A DNA stretch of 64,000 nucleotides, from positions 3,534,001 through 3,598,000 of the forward strand of contig NZ_CP053452.2 of the NCBI RefSeq assembly GCF_013128195.2, written 5' to 3'. A model generated the notes under the pieces. That model ran no database searches. It was not told the DNA's origin and was given only the letters and a program-made list of their open reading frames with translations. This DNA comes from Frigoriglobus tundricola (GTDB taxonomy: Bacteria > Planctomycetota > Planctomycetia > Gemmatales > Gemmataceae). Positions 18,251 to 26,275 of the stretch are shown here, in pieces. Every line of letters starts with the position of its first letter. The stretch's first letter is position 1. The translations under genes and the position numbers were made by a program.

Positions 18251-21013
18251 ATGCCCATTCACATTCCCGAGTTCGCGCTCGTGCTCCTGATCGGCCCGTC
18301 CGGCTGCGGCAAGTCCACGTTCGCGCGCAAGCACTTCAAGCCGACCGAAATCCTGTCGTCGGACTTCTTCCGCGGGATGCTCAGCGACGACGAGATGAAC
18401 CAGACCGTGTCCGGGGACGCGTTCGAGCTGCTGCACCTCGTCTGCGCGAAGCGCCTGGCGGCCGGGCGCCTCACGGTCATCGACGCCACCAACGTGCGCG
18501 CCGAGAGCCGCAAGCCGTTCCTGGAGATGGCCCGCCAGTACCACGCGCAGCCGGTCGCCGTGGCGTTCGACTTCGGCGCGGCGTTCTGCCACGCGCGGAA
18601 CCAGAACCGCGCCGCCGAGCGGCCGTTCGGCGCGCACGTCACGAAGCGGCACGCGGACGACCTGAAGCGGTCGCTCGGGCGGCTCGAGGACGAGGGCTTC
18701 CGCCGCGTGTACGTGCTGAAGACCGAGGACGAGGTGAACGCGGTCACCTTCGAGCGGTACCCGCTGCCCGTGAACAAGCGCGCCGAGCGCGGCCCGTTCG
18801 ACATCGTGGGCGACGTCCACGGGTGCCTGAGCGAACTGCTCGCGCTCCTGGTGAAGCTCGGCTACCGGATGAAACGGGTGGCCGAGGAGGGGCGCGAGTT
18901 CTGGCGCGTGTCGCACCCGGAGAACCGGCGGCTGGTGTTCGTGGGCGACCTGTGCGACCGCGGCCCCGATACGCCCGGCGTGTACCGGCTCGTGATGGAC
19001 GCGGTGCAGCGCGGCGTCGCGTTCAGCGTGCTCGGGAACCACGACGACAAGCTGTTGCGCTGGTTCCGGACGCCGGACAAGGTGAAGCTGACGCACGGCC
19101 TCGCGCAGTCGGCGGAGCAGTTCGAGAAGGAACCGCCGCCGGTCCGCGACCGCGTGGCCGGGTTCGTCGCGAAGCTGCCGAGCCACCTCGTCCTCGACGG
19201 CGGGCGGCTGGTGGTCGCGCACGCCGGGCTCACCGCCGACATGCACGGCCGCGTGTCGGGGAAGGTGCGGGCGTTCGCGCTCTACGGCGACACGACCGGC
19301 GAGAGCGACGAGTTCGGCCTGCCGGTGCGACTGAACTGGGCGGCGCACTACCGCGCACGGGCGAGCGTGGTGTACGGCCACACGCCCACGCTCACCCCCG
19401 AGTGGGTGAACCGGTGCATCTGCGTCGATACGGGGTGCGTGTTCGGCGGCGCGCTGACCGCGCTCCGCTGGCCGGAGCAGGAACTGGTGAGCGTGCCCGC
19501 CGACAAGCAGCACGCGGAGCCGAAGCGGCCGCTGGGCGCTCAACCCACCCCCCCGGCCCCCCTCCCTGAAGGGAGGGGGGAGGAAAAACCCACCCCCAGC
19601 CCCTCCCTGAAGGGAGGGGAGCAAGACCTGCGGACGCGCAAAGCATTCGGAGGGTCGGAGGAGTCCTCGCGCGCGGTCACTCCCTCCCTTCAGGGAGGGG
19701 GCGGGGGGTGGGGGGTGGGGGCTTCCTCTCCCTCCGACCTCGACCTCGCGGACGTGATCGGCCGGCGCACCATCGACACGCACTTCGCCGGGCGCGTGAC
19801 CGTGCGCGAGGAGAACGCCGCCGCGGCGCTGGAGGTGATGTCCCGGTTCGCGGCCGATCCGCGGTGGCTCATCTACCTGCCGCCGACGATGTCGCCGTGC
19901 GAGGCGTCGCCGCTGCCGGACTTTCTGGAACACCCCGCGGAAGCGTTCGGCTACTTCAAGCAGGAGGGCGTCGCACACGTGGTGTGTGAACAGAAGCACA
20001 TGGGCTCGCGCGCGGTCGTCATGGTCTGCAAGGACGAAACCGCCGCGTCGCGGCGGTTTCACACGAGCAGGAGGGGGGAGCCCGCGGGGGGGGGCTCCCA
20101 ACGAGATGACGAGAGCGGCATCGTCTACACGCGCACCGGCCGGCGGTTCTTCGACGCGCCCGAGGTCGAAGCCGCGTTCCTCGCGCTCGTGCGGGACGCG
20201 CTCACCGCGGCCGACTGGTGGACGAAGTTCAACACCGACTGGGTGGCCCTCGACGGCGAACTGATGCCGTGGTCCGCGAAGGCGCAAGAACTGTTGCGCC
20301 GGCAGTACGCGGCCACCGGCAGCGCCGCCCGCGCGGCGCTCGCGGAGGTGAACGCGGCGTTGGCAGATCTCGCCCGCGCGGGCGGCGACCGGACGGGCGT
20401 TGCGGAACTCCGAGCCCGCTTCGCCGCGAAGGCCGATGCGGCGGACCGTTTCGTCACCGCGTACCGCCAATACTGCTGGCCGGTGAACTCGGTCGCGGAC
20501 CTGAAGTTCGCCCCGTTCTTCGTGCTGGCGACCGAGGGCAAGCACTATTTCGATCGCACGCACGAATGGCACATGCGGACGGTGGCGGAACTCGCCGCCG
20601 CGCCGCCGCTGCTCGCCACGCCGTTCCGCGTGGTCGATCTCGCGGACGCGGCGCAAGTGGCCGCCGCGACCGACTGGTGGCTCGACCTCACGCGCGCCGG
20701 CGGCGAGGGCATGGTCGTGAAGCCGCTGGACGTGCTGACGCGCGGCCGGCGGTTCTACGCGCAGCCGGCGCTGAAGGTGCGCGGGCGGGAGTACCTCCGC
20801 ATCATCTACGGCCCCGATTACCTCAGCCCGGAACACCTCGTGCGGCTGAAGCACCGTGCCGTCGGGGCGAAGCGCGGGCTCGCCGCCCGCGAGTTCGGGC
20901 TCGGGCTCGAAGGGCTCGACCGGTTCGCCCGCGGCGCGCCGCTCCGCGAAGTTCACGAGTGCGTGTTCGCGGTACTGGCGCTCGAAAGCGAACCGATCGA
21001 CCCGCGGTTGTGA
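18251..21013 (+). CDS. pnkp: Pnkp: polynucleotide kinase-phosphatase-ligase RNA repair enzyme
   Basis: 920 residues with the three domains of bacterial Pnkp. The kinase (about 1-170) has the P-loop GPSGCGKST and DATNVRAESR. The metallophosphoesterase (about 180-425) has DIVGDVHGC, FVGDLCDRGPDT, LGNHDDKL, VAHAG and YGHTP. The ligase/adenylyltransferase (about 500-920) has the nucleotidyl-lysine motif KHMGSR near residue 582, DGELMPW, GEGMVVKP and LKVRGREYLRIIYGP. It would heal and seal broken RNA such as cleaved tRNA. Two stretches do not belong to the family: residues about 431-495 (between phosphatase and ligase) and about 594-621 (just after the lysine motif). Both coincide with palindromic DNA repeats that keep the frame. 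The methyltransferase Hen1, often its partner, is not adjacent. Confidence 0.93.
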   Translation: MPIHIPEFALVLLIGPSGCGKSTFARKHFKPTEILSSDFFRGMLSDDEMNQTVSGDAFELLHLVCAKRLAAGRLTVIDATNVRAESRKPFLEMARQYHAQPVAVAFDFGAAFCHARNQNRAAERPFGAHVTKRHADDLKRSLGRLEDEGFRRVYVLKTEDEVNAVTFERYPLPVNKRAERGPFDIVGDVHGCLSELLALLVKLGYRMKRVAEEGREFWRVSHPENRRLVFVGDLCDRGPDTPGVYRLVMDAVQRGVAFSVLGNHDDKLLRWFRTPDKVKLTHGLAQSAEQFEKEPPPVRDRVAGFVAKLPSHLVLDGGRLVVAHAGLTADMHGRVSGKVRAFALYGDTTGESDEFGLPVRLNWAAHYRARASVVYGHTPTLTPEWVNRCICVDTGCVFGGALTALRWPEQELVSVPADKQHAEPKRPLGAQPTPPAPLPEGRGEEKPTPSPSLKGGEQDLRTRKAFGGSEESSRAVTPSLQGGGGGWGVGASSPSDLDLADVIGRRTIDTHFAGRVTVREENAAAALEVMSRFAADPRWLIYLPPTMSPCEASPLPDFLEHPAEAFGYFKQEGVAHVVCEQKHMGSRAVVMVCKDETAASRRFHTSRRGEPAGGGSQRDDESGIVYTRTGRRFFDAPEVEAAFLALVRDALTAADWWTKFNTDWVALDGELMPWSAKAQELLRRQYAATGSAARAALAEVNAALADLARAGGDRTGVAELRARFAAKADAADRFVTAYRQYCWPVNSVADLKFAPFFVLATEGKHYFDRTHEWHMRTVAELAAAPPLLATPFRVVDLADAAQVAAATDWWLDLTRAGGEGMVVKPLDVLTRGRRFYAQPALKVRGREYLRIIYGPDYLSPEHLVRLKHRAVGAKRGLAAREFGLGLEGLDRFARGAPLREVHECVFAVLALESEPIDPRL
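19546..19735. repeat. in-frame REP-like repeat cluster inside pnkp (linker)
   Basis: CTCCCTGAAGGGAG occurs at 19562-19575 and 19603-19616, and its reverse form CTCCCTTCAGGGAG at 19684-19697. These are embedded in C-rich then G-rich stretches that make one larger inverted structure. It encodes about 63 low-complexity residues without a stop, located between the phosphatase and ligase domains. Confidence 0.8.
20037..20099. repeat. two adjacent hairpins inside the pnkp ligase domain
   Basis: Hairpin 1: AAACCGCCGC (20037-20046) and GCGGCGGTTT (20050-20059). Hairpin 2: GGGAGCC (20076-20082) and GGCTCCC (20093-20099). The encoded segment (ETAASRRFHTSRRGEPAGGG) sits shortly after the adenylated-lysine motif and looks inserted. 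Confidence 0.65.
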
Positions 21014-21060
21014 GGTGGGCACCAACGGCGCCGTCAGAAGGAACCGCGGATTGGCCGCGG

Positions 21061-22209
21061 TCAGAACAGCCGCGGCTGGCGGTTCGGATCGGCCAGCGCG
21101 GTCATCAGCTTCCGCTGGGGCGAGCTGACGGGGTACGCGGCGAGGTCCGCGGGCGTCACCCACTTCGCGTCGGCATAGGAGCCGGGCGCGAACGCGCCGC
21201 CGCCCACGAGGGCGGCCTCGACGCACACGAGCGTGATCGCGTATCTGGTCACGCCGTGTTTGACGGTCATCACCTCCACGCCGGGTTCCACATCAAGGCC
21301 GGTCAGCTCCTTCGCCACACGCACGGCGGCGTCCGACACGTCCTCGTCACCGGCCCGCGGCGCGTGGGGCACTTCCCACATATTCTGCCAGCGCCCCGCG
21401 TCCGCCGGGCGCTGGCACAGGAGCAGCGTGTCGCCGGAGCGAATGACAACGCCCACTTCGCTCACCTCCGTGATCGCGGGCGGCTTCTTCTTCGGCGGGA
21501 TCTGCTCCTGAAGGCCCAGCCTCTTCGCTTCGCAATGGCCCTGGAGCGGACACGCACCGCAGTCGGGCGCCGTCGGGGTACACACCAGCGCGCCGAGTTC
21601 CATCAGCGCCTGGTTGAAGTCGCCGCACCGCGCGTTCGGGAGGACGGTTTCGGCCGCGGTCCACACCCAGGCTTTCCCCGCGCCGACCCGCGGATCGCCG
21701 CGGTGGCCGAAGAGCCGGGCGAGGACGCGCAGGCTGTTCGCCTCAACGATCGGCAGCTTGCGGTCGAACGCCTGCGACAGTACCGCGCCCAGGATGTACC
21801 GGCCGACGCCGGGCAGCGCGTCCCACACCGCGGGGTCGTCGGGCAGTTGGTCAACGTGTGCTTCCGCGAGCGCCTTCGCCGCCGCGTGGAGGTGCCGGGC
21901 GCGGCGGTAGTAGCCGAGCCCCTCCCACAACTTCAGCACCCGCTGTTCGTCGGCGGCGGCCAGCGCCCGAACATCGGGTAGCGCCGCCACGAACCGCTCG
22001 AAATACGGTACGACCGCGGTCACCGTGGTCTGCTGGAGCATCACCTCGCTGACCCAGACGCGGTACGGGTCGCGCGGGCCGCCGGCGGTGCCGTCCGCGG
22101 CGCGGCGCCAGGGCAAATCGCGTTGGTGTTTGTCGAACCAGTTGAGGAGCTTGGTACGGAGTCCGGTCAGCGTGCGGCCGGACCAACTGGGGGGAAGGGA
22201 GAAACTCAA
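21061..22209 (-). CDS. mutY: A/G-specific adenine glycosylase
   Basis: 382 residues. The catalytic domain includes WVSEVMLQQTTVTAVVPYF (with the conserved Glu), the helix-hairpin-helix LPGVGRYILGAVLS, and the [4Fe-4S] ligands spaced C-x6-C-x2-C-x5-C in CTPTAPDCGACPLQGHC. A Nudix-like C-terminal domain (about 245-370) would read 8-oxoG. It removes adenine opposite 8-oxoguanine. One oddity: the loop that normally reads DGNVxRV, holding the catalytic Asp, here reads VEANSLRVLARLFG, so Glu takes the Asp position. Convergent with pnkp, with 47 bases between stops. Confidence 0.93.
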   Translation of the reverse strand: MSFSLPPSWSGRTLTGLRTKLLNWFDKHQRDLPWRRAADGTAGGPRDPYRVWVSEVMLQQTTVTAVVPYFERFVAALPDVRALAAADEQRVLKLWEGLGYYRRARHLHAAAKALAEAHVDQLPDDPAVWDALPGVGRYILGAVLSQAFDRKLPIVEANSLRVLARLFGHRGDPRVGAGKAWVWTAAETVLPNARCGDFNQALMELGALVCTPTAPDCGACPLQGHCEAKRLGLQEQIPPKKKPPAITEVSEVGVVIRSGDTLLLCQRPADAGRWQNMWEVPHAPRAGDEDVSDAAVRVAKELTGLDVEPGVEVMTVKHGVTRYAITLVCVEAALVGGGAFAPGSYADAKWVTPADLAAYPVSSPQRKLMTALADPNRQPRLF

Positions 22210-22234
22210 ATGGAGGGCCCGCGTTACCAGGAAG

Positions 22235-22256
22235 GCCCGGGAGGTAAGTCCCGGGC
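22235..22256 (-). terminator. hairpin after the FHA gene
   Basis: GCCCGGGA (22235-22242) and TCCCGGGC (22249-22256) with a 6-base loop, between the stop of the FHA gene (22278) and the start of mutY (22209). Confidence 0.5.
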
Positions 22257-22277
22257 GCTCGCTCTCTGTGGCACGGT

Positions 22278-23102
22278 CTACTTGGGCCGGCGCATGTACT
22301 TGCGGAGGAGGTCGTTGGCGGCGCTGCTCATTTCCTCACGGGTCTGGGCCAGCTTCGGCTTGTCGTCCTTTTTCTCTCCGGCCTTAGCGGCCTCGCCGCC
22401 GCCCGCGAGCGGGGACGGCATGTCCATCACGGTGCTGCCGTCGGGCACGGCGCTGTTGCCGGTCTCGTCCATGCCCAGGAGCATCGCGGCAATGCGGTCG
22501 TGGTCCTCTTCGCTGGTCGCCTCGGAGGTGGTGGTAACGGCCGGCGATTCTTTCGAGTCGGCCTTCAGAGCCGGCGCCTCTTTCGAGCCCGGCTTGGTCG
22601 GAGCCTTGACGCCGGGTTGCGAGCCGCTTCCGGGGGCCTTGGCCGCGGGAGCGGCCGCAGACCCGGTGCGGACCGGGTTCGGCGTGGTGTCGCGGGGAGG
22701 GGCTTTTGCCGCAACCGCAACAGCCGTTGCGGCTTTGACCGCGGCCAGCGCGGCGGCTTCCACGGAACCGCCCGGCAGCGGGGTGCCGTCCAGTTTCGGG
22801 GCGACCCGTTCCACCTTCAGCCGGAAATCGAGCGGGCCGACCTGGATCGACGCGCCGTCCTCCACGCCGACCTCACCGTTCTGCACGAGAACTTTGTTGA
22901 CGGTGGTTCCGTTGGTGCTGCCATAGTCCTTCACGAACACCTTGCCGTCCCGGATCAGGACGCCGCAGTGCATCTTGCTGATCGCCTGACTGGCCGGGCG
23001 CAGTTGGCACTGCTCATCGCGGCCGATGAGGAATTGCGGACCGGTGATCGGAATGACGCGGCCTTCGTGTGCCCCCGTCGCCACGACCAAACTCACCTTC
23101 AT
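22278..23102 (-). CDS. FHA-domain protein with Ala/Pro-rich tail
   Basis: 274 residues. The N-terminal FHA fold (about 1-95) has the phosphothreonine-binding signatures GRDEQCQL, SQAISKMHC and DYGSTNGTTVN. The middle is a low-complexity Ala/Lys/Pro/Thr linker (about 105-190). The C-terminal part is acidic then basic, ending DLLRKYMRRPK. It probably reads Ser/Thr kinase signals in the cytoplasm. No kinase gene is adjacent. The SKMHC spelling replaces the more common SRxH, a mild variation. Confidence 0.85.
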   Translation of the reverse strand: MKVSLVVATGAHEGRVIPITGPQFLIGRDEQCQLRPASQAISKMHCGVLIRDGKVFVKDYGSTNGTTVNKVLVQNGEVGVEDGASIQVGPLDFRLKVERVAPKLDGTPLPGGSVEAAALAAVKAATAVAVAAKAPPRDTTPNPVRTGSAAAPAAKAPGSGSQPGVKAPTKPGSKEAPALKADSKESPAVTTTSEATSEEDHDRIAAMLLGMDETGNSAVPDGSTVMDMPSPLAGGGEAAKAGEKKDDKPKLAQTREEMSSAANDLLRKYMRRPK

Positions 23103-23335
23103 AGTTTGTCCGCCTTACGACGAATGTCCGCCCGGCGCGCCGGGACATGAAAACATACACGGGTGGCGAACCTCTCTTAACCACGGACGCGTACCGTGAG
23201 GAGGAGGTGGTACCACTGGCTTGTCTCGCCTACTTCAAGAAAGTAGGGTGACGGTCATTGAGTGCGAGCTGCGAGAAAGGAGCCTGGGCGGCTCCCGAAA
23301 GCCACCATCTTATTGTAAGTCAGGAGTCATTCGCG

Positions 23336-24847
23336 ATGCAACATCCTGTTCCATTGATTCTGCACAGGAGACGGGGTTTGGCCAGTGCCGCGGCGAGTGT
23401 GGCGGTTGTACTCGGTGTAGCTCTTTTGACGGTCATCGGTTGCGGCGAGGCGGCAATCCCACAAAATTTGTTAAAACCGTTCGACGGCAAAAAATTGACC
23501 CTCAGTTGTCCGGACGCGGCGTTCGCTGACGCGCTCGGCCCGATGGTGAAAGCGTGGGCGAAACGGTCCGGGGCCGAGGTCGTTGTTCGCCGTGAACCGA
23601 TGACGCCGGAGGACGAGAGCGACATCGGGCTGATTCCGGCCGGCCAGCTCGGCCGGTGGGGCGAGCCGGGGCTGTTGGTCCCGGTTCCGCCCAAGCTGCG
23701 GGCCAACGACAACCCGTTTCAGTGGTTCGGCTTGCTCTCCGCTTACGGCGAGCGGTTGGTCGAGTGGGGCGGGCAGACCCTCGCGGTTCCGCTCACCGGC
23801 GACGGCTCGGTGATCGTCTACCGGGCGGACCGGCTGACCGACACGGCTGTTGCCGCCGAGTACCACAAGCTCAGCCCCAACGCGACCGCGCCGGCCACCT
23901 GGGAGGAGTTCGCGGCGCTCGCCGCGGCCTTCGCCGCGGTCGACAAGAAGCCGAGTCTCCCCCCGCTGCCGACCGACCCGGAGCGGATGTTCGACCTCTT
24001 CGGGCGCGTCGCGGCGTCCATCGACCGGGAGAAACTGGACGACGTGCAACTGGCGTCACGCACCGACCGCGACGCGATCGCCTTCTACTTCTCGGTCACG
24101 ACCGGGAAACCGCGGCTCACGTCGGACGGCTTCCTCGAAGCGGCCAAGTGGTTCGCGGGGCTCCAAAAGAGCAAAGCCCTGCCGGCCGACGGCCCCGACG
24201 ATCCGGTCGCCGCCCTCGCCGACGGGCGGGCCATGCTCGCGGTCCTTTCGCTCGATCAACTGGTCCGGCTGCCGCGCGAAAGCGGTGCCGTCCCGGCGCG
24301 GTTCGGGCTGGTCGGTGTGCCCGGCGCGCGCACCTTTCGCCACGCGGACGACGGAAAGATCCGCCAGGACGTGAACAGGAACTTCGTGCCCTACTACGCC
24401 GGCGGGCGGCTCGGCGTCGTCCGCACGCGGTGTCAAAACGCGGAGGCGGCGTTCGACCTCCTGGCCGATCTCGGCGGTCCCGCCCGGAGCGCCGAATTCG
24501 TCGGCACCCCGGGGCTCGGTGCCGGCCCCACGCGGGTCGCCCACCTCGACCGCGAGCGCCTCACCCTCTGGCTCGGTTACGGGTTCGATGAGGAGCGCTC
24601 GAAGGCGCTCCAGGACGCGATGCGGCACTACGTCGAGCAGACGGTGAAGAACCCGGCGCAGGGGTTGCGCGGGCCGGACCGCACGGACCTGATCGCGGCG
24701 GCCGGGAGCGCGCTGCGCAAGCTCGGCACCGGCGTGTCCCCGACGGACGCACTGACCGAAGCGGAAAAGGCGTGGCTCGCGCTGGACGCAAAGGTGCCGC
24801 CGGACACGCTGATCCGCTGGCGCCAGCGGGCCGTCGGTCTGAACTGA
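23336..24847 (+). CDS. extracellular solute-binding lipoprotein (family 1-like)
   Basis: ATG at 23336 with CAGGAG nine bases upstream; the frame is open to 23258 but that part is not signal-like. The result is about 503 residues with a lipobox (LLTVIGC, Cys near residue 37), so it is likely lipid-anchored. The remainder has the two-lobed solute-binding pattern: SVIVYRADRLTDTA, TWEEFAALAAAFAAV, AKWFAGLQKSKALP and FVPYYAGGRLGVVRT. No permease or ATPase lies beside it, so the ligand and partner transporter are unknown. A hairpin terminator follows. Confidence 0.75.
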   Translation: MQHPVPLILHRRRGLASAAASVAVVLGVALLTVIGCGEAAIPQNLLKPFDGKKLTLSCPDAAFADALGPMVKAWAKRSGAEVVVRREPMTPEDESDIGLIPAGQLGRWGEPGLLVPVPPKLRANDNPFQWFGLLSAYGERLVEWGGQTLAVPLTGDGSVIVYRADRLTDTAVAAEYHKLSPNATAPATWEEFAALAAAFAAVDKKPSLPPLPTDPERMFDLFGRVAASIDREKLDDVQLASRTDRDAIAFYFSVTTGKPRLTSDGFLEAAKWFAGLQKSKALPADGPDDPVAALADGRAMLAVLSLDQLVRLPRESGAVPARFGLVGVPGARTFRHADDGKIRQDVNRNFVPYYAGGRLGVVRTRCQNAEAAFDLLADLGGPARSAEFVGTPGLGAGPTRVAHLDRERLTLWLGYGFDEERSKALQDAMRHYVEQTVKNPAQGLRGPDRTDLIAAAGSALRKLGTGVSPTDALTEAEKAWLALDAKVPPDTLIRWRQRAVGLN

Positions 24848-24875
24848 TACGAATGGTCCCGCACGGCTGATCGAG

Positions 24876-24907
24876 CGCCCCCGGCCGCGAACACGCGACC
24901 GGGGGCG
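24876..24907 (+). terminator. hairpin terminator with T tail
   Basis: CGCCCCCGG (24876-24884) pairs with CCGGGGGCG (24899-24907), followed by TTT. It lies 28 bases past the stop of the solute-binding gene. Confidence 0.65.
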
Positions 24908-24974
24908 TTTGCGTGAATGCGTTTCGATCGTGGCCGTCTGGCCCGGCGGCCGGTCGCGTTCGCCTTAAAGTGGG

Positions 24975-25050
24975 GTCTCAAGTCATAAGGTCGCAAGTCG
25001 TAAAGTCGAAGACCTGTAGGGCCTGGGTTTACGACTTTAAGACTTGAGAC
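24975..25050. repeat. imperfect inverted repeat with AGTC/GACT motifs
   Basis: GTCTCAAGTC at 24975-24984 and AGTCGTAAAGTC just after it are mirrored by TTTACGACTTTAAGACTTGAGAC ending at 25050, where GACTTGAGAC occupies 25041-25050. Composition is AT-richer than its surroundings. The 24908-25069 gap holds nothing else. Confidence 0.5.
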
Positions 25051-25069
25051 TTTACGGCTCGGGACTCCA

Positions 25070-25348
25070 TTAACCATCGAGTAGCGCGGGCCGGTCACGA
25101 TCCCGAACCGGCGTTTCGCCATTCGGTTCGGCCACCGGCGGTTGCGGCGTGCTCACCGCGACCGGTTCGGCCACCTTGCGGTAGCCGAGGCAGCGGAGGA
25201 TGTTCAGCAGTTCCAGACACGTCGGGTAGCGGCGCTTGAAGCGCTTCTGGTAGGACGCGACCGCGAGCAGGAACTCGGTTTCGTCGTCGGTCATGTCCGC
25301 CCCGTCGAAGTTCAGCGAGTACGAGGTGTAACTCAACCAGTGCGCCAT
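25070..25348 (-). CDS. small conserved-looking hypothetical protein
   Basis: ATG at 25348 has a GAAGGGG purine stretch upstream; a GTG at 25390 is an alternative. The 92-residue product contains MTDDETEFLLAVASYQKRF followed by KRRYPTCLELLNILRCLGYRKVAEP, a helix-turn-helix-like charged helical pattern, then a Pro/Glu-rich tail. It is probably a cytoplasmic DNA- or protein-binding small protein, but the family name is not known to me. Confidence 0.6.
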   Translation of the reverse strand: MAHWLSYTSYSLNFDGADMTDDETEFLLAVASYQKRFKRRYPTCLELLNILRCLGYRKVAEPVAVSTPQPPVAEPNGETPVRDRDRPALLDG

Positions 25349-25531
25349 CCCGAGCCCCTTCCGCACCACGGCTTGCCACCGGATCGGCACCCGGTGCCTT
25401 ATGTGGCAATTTGTACACTATCGTATTTGAGCCGCTCCCGCGACTTTGTCAACGGACCCTCGCGGATTTTCCCCCTTTCGCCGGTAACATGAGTCCCTGG
25501 CGGTTGTGTCGTGGCGCGCGGGGGGGACCCG

Positions 25532-26275
25532 ATGAATCGTGTACTGGCTATCGGTGTGGTCGTGGCGCTCGGGGGCGCGGTCGGCTCCGCGGACGAGCCG
25601 CCGAAGGCGCGGGAGAAGCCGAAGTACGAGTACCGCGAGGACCACGACCCGGACGGCATCGGCAAGTTCTACATGGGCCGCGAGATCGCACAGGTCATGG
25701 GCTACGGCGGCATCGGCTGGCTGGAGCGCAAAGAGCGCATCAAGGAGGAAGACCCTGAGAAGCTCATGAAGGCGCTGGAGGTGAAGGCGGGCGCGGTGGT
25801 CGCGGACGTGGGCGCCGGCAGCGGCTACCACACGTTCATGCTGGCTCCGCTCGTCGGCGAGAAGGGGAAGGTGATCGCGTCGGACATTCAGCAGGAGATG
25901 CTCGACGCGGTCACGAAGAAGGCGAAGCAGTTGAAGGTGCCGAACGTCGAGACCGTGAAGGGCACGACCACCGACCCGAAGCTCCCGGCGGGCGGGGTCG
26001 ATCTCATCCTGCTGGTGGACGTGTACCACGAGTTCGAGTTCCCGTTCGAGATGACGGAGAAAATGGTGGCCGCGCTGAAGCCCGGCGGCCGGCTGGTGTT
26101 CGTCGAGTTCCGGTCGGAGGACGACAAGGTGCTGATCAAGCCCGTTCACAAGATGACCGAGCGCCAGGTGCTGAAGGAGATGGCCGCGTTCCCGGAACTG
26201 GGGCACACGAAGACGGTCGGCACGCTGCCGTGGCAGCACGTCGTCATCTTCTCGAAGAAGGAAGCCAAGAAGTGA
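25532..26275 (+). CDS. exported class I SAM-dependent methyltransferase
   Basis: ATG at 25532 (MNRVLAIGVVVALGGAVGSA) gives a signal peptide, so the enzyme is predicted to be periplasmic, odd for a SAM-dependent enzyme but common in planctomycetes. The Rossmann fold shows motif I VADVGAGSGYHT, the acidic SAM ribose site VIASDIQQEML, and motif IV DLILLVDVYHEF. 247 residues. Its stop overlaps the GTG of the next gene (GTGA at 26272-26275), implying translational coupling. Substrate unknown. Confidence 0.85.
   Translation: MNRVLAIGVVVALGGAVGSADEPPKAREKPKYEYREDHDPDGIGKFYMGREIAQVMGYGGIGWLERKERIKEEDPEKLMKALEVKAGAVVADVGAGSGYHTFMLAPLVGEKGKVIASDIQQEMLDAVTKKAKQLKVPNVETVKGTTTDPKLPAGGVDLILLVDVYHEFEFPFEMTEKMVAALKPGGRLVFVEFRSEDDKVLIKPVHKMTERQVLKEMAAFPELGHTKTVGTLPWQHVVIFSKKEAKK

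Noticed and set aside
19546..19735. CRISPR-like array inside pnkp
   Set aside because: Only three motif copies, one inverted, unequal spacing, inside a coding frame, no cas genes.
17681..21226. 1181-residue minus-strand open frame opposite pnkp
   Set aside because: Covers several real genes; Arg/Ala/Val-rich with no domains; mirror of Pnkp coding bias.
25532..26275. Hen1-type RNA methyltransferase partner of Pnkp
   Set aside because: Has a signal peptide and lacks the Hen1 metal-binding motif; distant from pnkp.
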